Positions 27,601-40,300 of a stretch of 64,000 nt of DNA are shown here, in pieces (positions within the stretch are counted from its first letter, which is position 1; each line of letters starts with the position of its first letter). Where the stretch lies: the NCBI GenBank assembly GCA_028023455.1, contig JAQFVV010012530.1, positions 3,186,909 through 3,250,908 on the forward strand. The letters run 5' to 3'. This DNA comes from Epiperipatus broadwayi. Taxonomy: Eukaryota; Onychophora; Udeonychophora; Euonychophora; Peripatidae. The notes below the pieces were generated by a model, which worked only from the letters and a program-made list of their open reading frames with translations, had not been told where the DNA came from and made no database searches. The position numbers and the translations under genes were made by a program.

Positions 27601-28845
27601 CAGAGGAGAAATGCCTCATAGAAAATGCATAAAACCTTGTTAATATCAATATTTTACAAAATATAATTTTTCTACTTATGAGCTGTTGCAAATCAAAATC
27701 TTCTTTATGACTGTTCAACTAAAAATCTACAACAGAATTGTAGCATAAAAATAGATATCGTCTGAAATTCCAAAGAAATGTCCTTTTCCAGATCCCAAAA
27801 TAAAGTCATCTGGATCTGATCTTCCAAGATTTTACAGGAGACACTTCAATAGATTGAGGATAATCATGCATAGAATTTACCAATCATTCCCCTAAATAGG
27901 TATGGATTAACTATGTAGTTAATGATTGGTGAATCTATGGATATAGTAGCAAAAGTGAAGTTACTTAATAAAGCCACTAAATGAATCTACTTCTAATTGG
28001 GAATCTTCAAAAGTTCTGTTATGCTATTTTTTTTATATTAAGCTATCTAAAATTATAACCATAACAGTAAAGATTCATGAATAATTCATATCTAAAAAAA
28101 CAAAAAAAAAACAGATTGGGGTATTGCATGAACTGTTGTACACTTGAATGTGCAAACATCAGCGGACTTTCAGAGCAACTGATCACATAATTATTTATTC
28201 ATTTAATAATAAAATTTGATATGAAATTGCATTAATTTCTATTAAAAATAATCTTATAGCAGATTGTCTGGAACAGATGTTTTTTTGATTGTTGTTATTT
28301 TGCTTTTAAAGCAAACTAATTAATAAAAGAAATAATGGTCACCAGTTTCAATCTGGTAGCAGCTACAAAAAAGGTGGCTGCTGACCGGTTCTTTCTTCAA
28401 GTTGCCAACAATGCCATCTCTAGGCCAACATAAGCATTACATAGCGACATAGCTTCTCTATATATCATAAAAATATTAACTTGCTAACTTATCTGTATTC
28501 CAGATACAGATATGGAAATGTGACAGTATGTTTTATATCTTAAAACATGATAGAACAGTGCCCTAATATTAAATTCTGTTTAGATTGAACAGTATATGAT
28601 GATGAAGACATGATTTGCAATAATATTTTTAAAATAGATTGCAAGATTTTGTGATAGCAGAAAGCGCACCAAAGACATATCATGAATATACAAAACATAT
28701 TGTCACATTTAATCTTATCACTTATGATCCAAACTTGTTAGCATTTTAAATTTTTTGTGAATAATTAAACTATGTCACTACATAATGTGTTGACTCAGAG
28801 ATCATATTTCAGTCAGTTTGGACAGAGAACCATGCTATGGACAAA

Positions 28846-28898
<53 letters not shown>

Positions 28899-31800
28899 GA
28901 TAAATATTGAATGTTTAATGAGGTTTTTCATGTATAGTTTTGATTAGAACTCAACCAACATGCAACAAAACAAACAATAAATTAAAAGCTCATAAGTGAT
29001 CAACCAATATGAATACAATTTTTTGAATGAAGTAAACTTCATTTACTATTCCAGTTTTTAATTATTTGCTTAGTTTAATCATGGCTGAATTCTAACTAAA
29101 AAAATATTCAGAAAATTTCAATGTTTACATGTATAGTTTCTGAAAATTTTCTATTATATATGTCTATTAATATTTTTTAACAAAATTAAGATAAATTGAT
29201 TTATTCTTTTGAAATCATTAACATAAATTTGTATCTTTTTTTGTAGTAAAGATTCGAGTGACATCTTTGAATTCGAAACTTCTACCTTCTAAAAATCCCA
29301 TTCGGATTAATATCTTGGTAAAACAATTTTTTAATTGAAGCACCAAATTAAAAATAATGATAATAAATTTATTATTCACATGAAAAGATTATTATCTACT
29401 TCAGTATAATACATTATATATAAACACATATATTATAAAATATTCAAATTACCCTCCCAAACGTTATTTTTTCAGCAACGTCCTTTGCGAATAAATATAA
29501 GGTCTGAAGTTTAAACTTCTGAATGATGCTGTTTGGAGTTCAAACTATATATTTTTTCCCAGAGGGCGTTGCTGAAAAAATAGCATTAGCAGTGTCCTAT
29601 GTCACATATTTTGTTTTTGTTGAATTTGAGAGAAATAGAGAAAGTAATAGAAAGACTAGGAAGAGGGGTAGATATACCATTAATAGGTGGCAAGGGAGTA
29701 TATACATTATCAAGTTTTTTATTTGTGGATAATGTCTTTCTGTGCACAGAAAGTAGAGAAGATATGGAAATTATATTGAAGAATGTGCAAGGGCAGGTAA
29801 AAAGATGGGATTAAATTTAGTGAAGAAAAATCAAAAATAATGATAATTAATACTGAGGAAGAAGATAAAGAATTTTTATTGTGGAATATGCATAGAGTTA
29901 TAAAAAACTGTAGCTTACACAATTATGATTGTTTTGATATGATATGCCCTTATATGAAAATATTCTTTTACAGGTTTTTATTAAACCATTTTCAGGATTT
30001 TATATTGTGATTGTTTTATCCCATGTCATTGATGAATGATCTGAAAAAACAAAAATTGTGGATGATTTCTATTTTTTTACCATAAATTCTACAGATATTT
30101 TCTAAAATTTTGTTTTCATTTCCATTTATTTAAAAAATTATTCTTTAACTTTTAAGGTAAACATGTTTAGATTTTGTTGCTTTGTTGTTTTCATTTTTGT
30201 ACTCCCATAACATTCATATTTTCCCCACCAATTTAAAAGCTGCATTTATTTTTGTCTTACGTGCCTTTAATTACTATTCAATATCAAAATTGAAAAAAAA
30301 AATGACAAAATGAAGCTCAATTCAAATTGTCAGAACACTTTGTCATAAGAATAATTTTCTAATATAATGTAGCATGTCAAATGCATTGAATATCTTAGTA
30401 AAATTAAGACAAGATCTACTAATGATAATAATATTGTACGACTTCTCATTGTGTTTATTCATACGCTTCCTATAGCAATCTTTTCACTCTATTCTAAAGC
30501 TACAAATGCGTTGACCGGAAAGAAAAAAACCCAGGCCAGCTGCTTGGAAGGCAGTTATGCTAACCGCTAGGCCACCAACGCTTGACATCTATCTTAAACT
30601 TTAATGATCAATGAACACTAGATGGCGTTATAACATTCTCATATCCAGACCAAATCTGAGTTTTGCCTTCATCATTACTAACTAGAACTCAGAGTGGGAA
30701 TTGATCCCCTTTTGGATTTAGAATTTATCTCACTATATTATTAAACAGTCCAAAAAATCATAAGGTTTTGAGCACAGGCTAACTTATTTGTATAGCTAGC
30801 ATATCTAATATCAAGCCAATTTCTAAGAATTTTATGGACATTGGGTTTTGTATTGACTGTAGGTCCCTTTCACTTTTAACTAGAAAGATTAATACTAACA
30901 ACAATATCACATGACTTCCGAAGAGAAATTCTCTCAAGCCACAATAGTAAGATAAAGAGAATGCGTTTGAATTTTCTTAAAATTCTATCACAGATGTTAG
31001 AAGCAAATATTTTGGATCTTTTCTGGAGTCATTTTTAGACAGCTATAATCAGCATTATGTGAGTCTTGACACATTCTCATTTGTACATGGAATAAAAAAA
31101 TAATATTTATCATTTTTTAAATATAAATATATAAACAGATGTTTTTCTAACGTGCAAATCATAGAATTATTTAAAGTGTATCAACGTTTTTAATGGTTTT
31201 TTTTAATAGTTTCTATGAATCTTCTAATGCAATGCTATCTGTTTCACGGGGACTTAAATTTTTTTGTAATGTCATGGTTATTGAAGAATCATATCTCTTG
31301 CTTAATGTTATTCTGTCATTATTCTTTCTAAAATATTTCTGACATCAAAACTGCATTTATAACTACTTTTCTTTGAACCCACTATGATACATTGTGGCAA
31401 AAATATAGTGTCTCAATAAAAGGGTGACTTGTGATTGGTTTTCTCTAAGCTACTTGCAGTGCTATATTTGAATCAATACACGTTATACTTATCATCATAG
31501 TTTAGCTGTTTACATAATTATGGTAAGACCCTAGAGCATCTAGATTACAAATTGCTATATCAAATCTGATAGTGTTTTTTTAATGATAACTCACAATAAA
31601 ACAATATGCTATCATTAAATTTATGTTTAAATTTGGACAAAACTGTTATTGAAACATTTAAAATGATTCAGTCTGTTAATGGCAATGACATCATGGGTTT
31701 GAAGACCACTTTCAAGTAGTTTGCAAGATTTTATGATGGCTGAGTGAACATTGAAAATGATTTATGAAGGTAAAAAAACACATTATCACATTTCATGTCA

Positions 31801-34307
31801 TAATTTGGGATCCAAACATATTAATGCTAAAATGTTTGCGATGAATTCATAAACATGGACAGATAAGCAACTTACCTGTAGTACAAAATAGTCAAGAAAA
31901 GTGTGAGATGTTCTGCATAACTTTCTTTGAACTGCTATTATATGAGATGGCAAAAATCTTGTATATCTTATAGAACTATAAAATTATGATATTGTATTGC
32001 AATGGATTATATTTTAATATCAAATAACTATTGACTTGGGTATAGAAATTCAAGTTTTTCAAGATTCTAATTCATTTGACAATTCACAAAATGCACATGG
32101 AGTTAGAGAGGTTGAGCTAGAACTTTTATGCATTGGTCAGTAGTTGTTATGTAATGGGTTTTAAGATAAAGAAGAATATTTAAAAATTTGGAAAAAAATG
32201 GATGGGATTAGATATATTCTAAAGCATCCAATTAATTATTGAGATCATAAATTATCATGCTGCATTATTTTAGTCCAACATGGTGGTATAATATAGTGTA
32301 TGAGTATTTTCGCATCTTATGCGACACAATATGAAGAGAAATGAGCAACCACCTCAATCTCTGCTTGCTTTTTTCATTCTAAAATCTTGTCATTATCACA
32401 CACACATATGATTACTTAACACTAAATATATTTATTATTGGTTTACAATATATTTAAATCTTATTAATTTTTGGAGACCATCATTTCGTAGTATACAGTG
32501 TATGTCAGTAAAATAATGACTGGTGTCAAATTCTCTCCGCAAACTGTCTACAGCGCCATCTCTGAATCAATGCACGTGTTGCTTAATAATTTAGCCTTTC
32601 ACCACTAACTATTAAATTGCTAGTATATATGAAACATGAGTTACATCATAAACTTAACCCCCCTCCCATGAAATAATGCATTTGACATTAAATTTTATTT
32701 TAAATTGAATAAAATTGCTAATGAAAAGTTGGAAAGGATTCATACTATATATATATATTAATGAAACCGAGTCGCAAACATATTTTTAAGCGGTTTTCAA
32801 GATTTCACGACGACGGCAGACAGAGCATTGAAGATGGACCACGAAAGTCCATAAAATACAAGCGCATTTCATGTTCGTAATTCATGATCTAGATTCCTTA
32901 CTATCTTAAAATCTTTGAGGTGAATGGATAAACTATTATTGTATGTAACTCATGCAATGATTCAGAAATGACGCTGCAGGCCCTTTGGAGAGAAACTAGT
33001 CACCTTTTTACTGGGCCATATCATGCTTATTTATGGTAAAATAAAAATATTTACATAATCTAAACTTTTGAATAATTATGAGTAATTTGAAGATTTGCAG
33101 ATTGATTGTAGGCAAATTTCAAATAAATAATTTTATTTTGTTTTTAGAATCCACAAGGAATTGTTGTCGAAGCGGTAAATAATCCTAATATTCTAGACAG
33201 TGGTTTTATATATTCAAATTTTCATTTGTACAATCGGCCGTTATTTGGAACATGGAATGTAATGGTTTATTACGGTTATGAGGTAATATAATGAACTTAC
33301 GTACACATACCATCAACTTACTTGAATAAAGTTTAAATGCTATGAACATAAATCACAATTTAAAATTATTCATATTTATTTGGAAATGACTTTATACATA
33401 CATTGAAATTTTATGTTAATTTAATGCCAATAATTAGATGATATTCAGATCATGAAATAATTGTCTTGGTAAGCTCATTGATTAATTATTTTAAAATGAT
33501 GTCAAAGATTTGTAAACAAATATTACTAGCAATATGTTAGATAATTTGTTAACCTTTGTTAAAACTATTTAGTGTATTTATTTCAGTTTATTTGAAATGT
33601 ATTTATTCAAGATTTTTGTTTTTATAGGAAATTAACACTAGATGATTATAAAGAGATTCTGAATCAGTGAGCAAAAAGTTGTTTAGTCAGATAATTGAGA
33701 GAGATCAGCAGGTATTGATTTAATTATATTGTACAGATTTGTAAAGCAATGAGGATAGAATGGTTTACTTATATAACCCAAAGGGATCTGTATATATTAG
33801 CTTATTATATGGTGAATGTTTTTTGAATGGTGAATATATGGAAAGTAGCTAAGAAGGATCAATAGGTAGTAATTTGTTTTCAGCAGGAGTATGGCTAGAG
33901 GATTACAAAAATATAATGATACAATGAAGAATAATTATAGAGAAGATAAGGTCAGATCCAAGAAATACAGCATCATTTCAAATATATGTATGCTGACATA
34001 GAGATATAAGGAAGTATATGAATAGATTGAGAAAATAATGACGAAAGTTAAATAATGAAGAAATTTTGATAGCTATGAGAGATTAAAATGCTGAGATTGA
34101 AAATGAAATAGTATGAGCTAAAAAATTAAAGTAATTCTAATCCAAATTTATGGCAACCATAGTCAAACAATAGATATTAACTATTGAGCACATTTTGGAT
34201 CAAATAGTTTTCATTGTTAAGTTGTAAGATTAGACATGGGCAGATGTGGACTTTGATTTTATCCTTATTGTATTGGCAAGCAACAACATGTATCTTTACA
34301 GACCTAA

Positions 34308-34364
<57 letters not shown>

Positions 34365-37300
34365 CATAAGAAAAAGTAGAAGCAAATGAAAGTAAAATCA
34401 AATAAAGAAGCATGGATAAATTTCCTGAAAATGATGGATGAATTCTTATTTGAGGAAAAGCTAGATAATGGTTTTAGAAAATATAAGATAGAAAATATAT
34501 TGAGAAAGAGAGTGAAATGTCATATGAGCTAGGATAACAAGAAATTTTGATCACGGTGAAGGGACAGAGATAGGATAAGATAAAAAAGAGAAAAACGTAT
34601 AGAAATCTGAGGAATTTTATTAATAGAAAAGTTAGAATATAAAAGAAAGCTAGATAAAATATTCTTGCAAGAAGATATATAAAAAGAAAAACATAGTAAA
34701 ACATATAATAATATAGGAAGGTAATTTTGAATATGAAAGAAGTTATTATAAGCAACATATATATATGAAGTTATGCAAAGAAAGTAAATTATAAGCAACA
34801 TATATATATGAAGTTATGCAAAGAAAGTAAAAGAGAAGAGTAAGAGTATATACTTCTAATAAAAACCAAGAGGATACAATGTTGTAAAATAATATCATGT
34901 ATATATAGAATAATTGTTTCAGAGAAAAAAAAAAACTCGGAAGAATTTCATGTGGATCATGAGTTGAGACCAGGTTTGATGTCTGAACTTGATGAAGTGA
35001 AGTTGGGACAAGCAACAGGAATAGATAGAATTCCACTTAAGATATTCAAATTTTTAGGAGGAGAGGCAAAAATAATTATTTGTAAATGTTTAAATTTACG
35101 GAATATGCTTGATTGGTGAAATGACCTTAGATTTTGAAGAAAAGATAATGTTAATATTCTCCCTAACTCCAGTGGAGATAATGCGTTGAACATAGAGGTC
35201 TAAGCTTTCTCTCTTATACTTCATTACTTCTGACCAGAATTATTTAAAAGAAAATTAAAAATAGAATTGAAGAAAATGAATCAGATGTTCATTTTGGATT
35301 TAGGAGAAATAGAGGTACATGGGAAATAAATTTGCGTCTTCATATTTTGATTGAGAACTATTTGAGACGAATTAAGTAAATAGTAATAGTTTTCATTTAC
35401 ATAAAAAGACATTTGATAATGAAAGTTGAAAGACAATGTTTAGAGTATTAAGGAATGTGAAAATAGATTTTGGATGTAGATGAATAGCATATCCGTTGTA
35501 CAAGAAGTAAATTACACAATAAAAGAAAAACATAGGTTAAAATAAGATTTTAGACATCATTGTATTGAAGAACCCGTGAGAGAATTTAATGATAATGTAA
35601 GAAAATAAATAAAAATAAATGGTAATATGCTTAATATTAGGTAGGTTGTAAATGATATGGTTTTGATAATAAAGAGTGAATATGATTTAATGAAATTGAT
35701 GAATTATTGAGAAAAATGTTCAATATTAATAGGTAAAATAAAGAGAATGAATAACAGTGATATGTTTGCCTATTTATATTTTTTAATAATAATTGTTAAA
35801 TGTCTAGAAAAATTCAAACTTTATTTAAACTTTTCAAGTATATTCAACTGTTGGTACTAGTACACAGATTAGTATGTAACACGACGTTTTGAGAGGTATT
35901 TTTCTTCTCTCGTCTTCAAATAATTCTGACTGAACCAGTGATAGTACTAGCAAGGAATCAAATCTGGAGCTTTAGATTTGTGAATATTAATTTAAAGTAA
36001 TATAAAAATTTAGATTCGATTCCAATGTTAGTAGTACCACTAGTCAGACTAGTAAAACTTGAAGAAATAATCCCTCTAAACACCATGTTATATATTAATT
36101 TATAATTGAATGTATTTATAAAGTTTAAATAAGTTTACATTTTTCTAAAAGCATTTGATAATTAATATTAGATAAAGGAAATGGCCAACATACAATTACC
36201 ATTAAAGTAGTCTTATCACTAACTCCAAGGCAAACAATGAAATGTAGTAGTGATGAAATCAGGAGGCCACAATTTGAATGGGAAAAACGCTATTCCATGT
36301 CACACTTTCAAATGCTTCAAACCCATAATAACATTACTTCAAAAATGACATAAACATTAAAACTACATGAGCCAAAAACAACTTTTAATAAAAATCAAGG
36401 ATTATTTGCAATCTAAAAATATATCTCTCCATGAAAAATGCTTCATTAAAAATTAAATCTGGTGTGTGGTTTTGTACAAATCTGAGATTCAGATATTGTT
36501 TGGATACGGTTTTAGAATAATGTTAACGTGAATGATAAAATGAAAAACAATATGCATTAAAGTTGAGTTAAGAGAATAGATTCTGAAGATGATTGCTCAA
36601 AAAAGAAACATTATGAATGGTCGTTTGAAGAGATACTTGAAATGGTGCTTGTTGTTGCTTAAGGAAATATGGAGGGAAGGTTAGTAGAGGGAAGACCTAG
36701 AATAAGTTATATGGATAAAGCAAAGGGAAATAAACTTATAAAAATTTATGAATGATTTGGCTTTACAAACAAAGGTGAAGAACTGCTGACCACAAATCTA
36801 TTAGTTGAGAAAATATTTATTTTAAAAATGGATTCTTCTAAAAAATATATACTAAATAGTTTAAAATGTGAATTTGAATAAGCCATTTTTAGATTGCGTT
36901 TTTATTTTTTAAAAGATGATAAATTTATTTTAATAATTCTTAATAAACTTTTTTTAGAGCCTCTATAAATTTTGTACTGATTTACTCAAATTAATAGCAC
37001 AATATGAGTTTTTATGAAGTATTATAACTTTATCTTTCTCATTGCATTGCCAAATTTATATAATATTAAGATCATTTATGTTCTTTACTACCTTTTACAA
37101 TGCTTTTTACAACCCACTATTGACGGTTTTGATTTCTTCAGCAAAACTTCTACTTATATTTTCAAACCTTAACTCTCTTTAATATCTTTATTTTAACAAT
37201 ATCATCATCATTACTTATTCCTTTATTTTTATGTTTCTTTTTTATTCTATAAACCATACTAACTACTTCTTTATTAAAATCTTCCAACCATACTTTATCT

Positions 37301-40300
37301 TTATTACTAATAATTTTATTACTATCTATATTCAGATAATAATATGGTTTTTGTAATTTTCTTCTACATAGTTCTGTGTTATTTTCTTTTTTAACATTCA
37401 CAATTCTATTATATCATTATTACCATTATAGATATGTAATACATATTTAATCACTTTACTTATAATTTCCTTTTCTTTTTCTGTTAATTCTATATATATC
37501 ATATTATAAATTTTACCCTTATAATTACTCCTTTTCTTCTCATTTTTCTTTAGGCCTTTTTCTTCTTTTAACCTCTTTATTTTCTTATTATGTCTAATCT
37601 ATGTATTCTTATTTATTAATACCTTTTTAAAGATACATAATTCTATAAAAAAATTTCTTCCTTAGTTATTTTACTCGTTAGTATTGATTCAATATTTAAA
37701 ATATCTCTATATAACCTTTGTTTATATTATAACTATTATTAATAAATACTTCTAATATTATTTTTTCTAATTCTTCTATAAACTTGAGATTTGAAAGTAG
37801 AAGTAAAAGTTCAGAATTAAATTTCTGGGGCAATCGAAACTGTCAATAGTGGGTTGTAAAAAGCATTGTAAAAAGTAATAAAGAACATAAATGATATTAA
37901 TAATATGTGTTCTTTTTGTAGGATGCACAAAAGAATGTATATTTCTGTATTTGTTGTAGGATAATACACCTGCATCGAAAGCTTAAACTAAGTAAAAAAA
38001 AGAATATAAAATTATACTAAATCCAAATACAGAAGTATGTCTGTTTTTGTAAATGTATTTATTTTACATATTATTTGTAGTTAAATGCTGCAAGTAGGTG
38101 ATATCTATGTCTTTTCTATTTATAAGACATTTTTATTTTTTATATAGTTATTATTCCTAATCATCTTGAACAACCAACTTTGAATACATTTCCATTAATG
38201 CAATAGGAATCTATATCAGAAATGATTTGACTTTTCCCCGATAGTTGAGTTCTTTTACTTCCTCTAATGCTCATTAGTTTTTCACTTTTCATATGGATTT
38301 TTTTTAATCTCAAAAAATGTATACTTGTATTAAAAATATACTACCACTAAGAAAAGTTTTCACAATAATTTTAAGCACATACAAACTTTCAGAAAAAATT
38401 GAGGTGAATCATTTTTTCATAATACAGTATCAAAACATGTATAATGTATTTTAAACAGATGATGGGTTTCACACTACTGCAGAAAGCCTTATAACTGACA
38501 TGCATGATGATAAAGCACATTAAAAAGTATATTTACAAATTTCTGATTAATTAAAAATTTATATCTTTTAATAAAAGCATTGTAGCCAATTCTCCTGATA
38601 TAACAAGGAAAAACAAATTAAAAATATCTTTTAGGTTTAACATTTTAACATCATTTTCTGACACTAGAGGGAGCTTCATTTATATTGAAAAAGTTGTAAT
38701 GAGTTAATCTTAAAACAATATTTATAAATATTTAGACACTTAATTATTATTTATTATATATATGTCAAAATGAATATTTTATGCAAAGATCTTTTATAAA
38801 TCATATTTTTGGGAGCAACCATATTTAATAAAAGAAAACAAAAATGAAATAATAATAATCATGTCTCAACAAGAGTTATCTTGCTGAAATGGTTAATATT
38901 ATTTAGTTGTTTTTTTTTTTTTTGTCTTATTGTTTATTAAACATGATTGTTTCTAAAAATGTGATATATATTATTCAAAAGGTAGTTTTAATTTTATATG
39001 ATAAATTTATTAGTTTAGAATAAAAACATCAGTGAATTTTGAAGTTAAAGAATATGGTAAGTATGATTATATACCATTAATAATTATTTTGCTTAAAATT
39101 AAATATAAACCTAATATTTTACTTACACATATTTAGAATTTCACTTTTGAATTGTAGTTTTGTTTCATCACCTGTATTAGCTTTTGTTTAATACAATAAA
39201 AAGATAATCAATTTTTAAAAATTTTTATAATATAATTAATACCAAGTTCTTTTTACAGTAGTGTCACCAAGTGCAAGCCTTTATAATCAATAGATTCAGG
39301 AAGGTTTGTGCATAAAATCCCTATCTAGTGTCTATTCATACAACATTCCCAGGCTAACTTTTAGCTTGTAGTTTTCATCAGTGAGGAGTGAGAGTACTGC
39401 ATCCATATTTTAGGATCTAATACAACCCTCTAGCAGCCACCTTTTATATATTTAGTTAATTATAAAGCTAGGAACCCAAGATGAAAACTTCACATTGTTT
39501 TCAACCCAAGATTATTTGTTTGTATGCACATATAGTGTCATTCAGCAACTATAAATTTTGATGTCTTTGATTTTTCAAAAACTTCCTCCTAGCTTTCTAA
39601 TTAACCAAATAGATAAAAAGGTGGCTACTGCAGGCTTGCACTAGATCCTAAGATCTAGGTGCAGTGCCCCGATTCCAAGGATCCTCAATGATGAAAGCCA
39701 CAAGTGAGATTCTAGTCTGGGAATGTTGGATGAGTAGGCACTAGATAGGGATTTTTTGTTCAAATCTTCTTGCATCTATTGATTATGAAGGCTTGCACTT
39801 AGTGGCACTGCTGTATGGAGAGTTTAATACTCTTATTAACAGCATGTATAAGCATATAAAATGGAGATAATGTGATGTTTTGATAGTTTTATAACATAAT
39901 AAATTACAATTGAAGTTTATTGCCTTTAATATAAAATAAGATCAAATAAAATAATCAAATATTTTATTGCTCAGGGATTCATCAGTACTTCAAGTACTGG
40001 AAATGATAACATGAATCATTATTTATGAACTTTATCTGCCACTCCAACCACTATATTATTGGGTGACTAATTAGGATTATTAAAAAAGTAGAAAATAAAT
40101 GGCTAATTATATATTTCAGCAGCAAAAATAAAAGAAAATAATCGAATGATTTATTCCTTGGGAGTTCATAAAAAATTTAAGATGGGAAGTAAGGAGTTGG
40201 GCCATTATTCATAGACTTTGAGTTCTAAGGTCTTAAGGTACTGATATTGTGATATGCTGATGCTCAAATGATTTTGTCTCAGGATTATGATGATTTGATG

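Noticed and set aside
34474-35193. Five overlapping minus-strand open frames rich in F, L and Y
   Set aside because: They are the antisense of a purine-rich LINE relic whose RT motifs read on the + strand.
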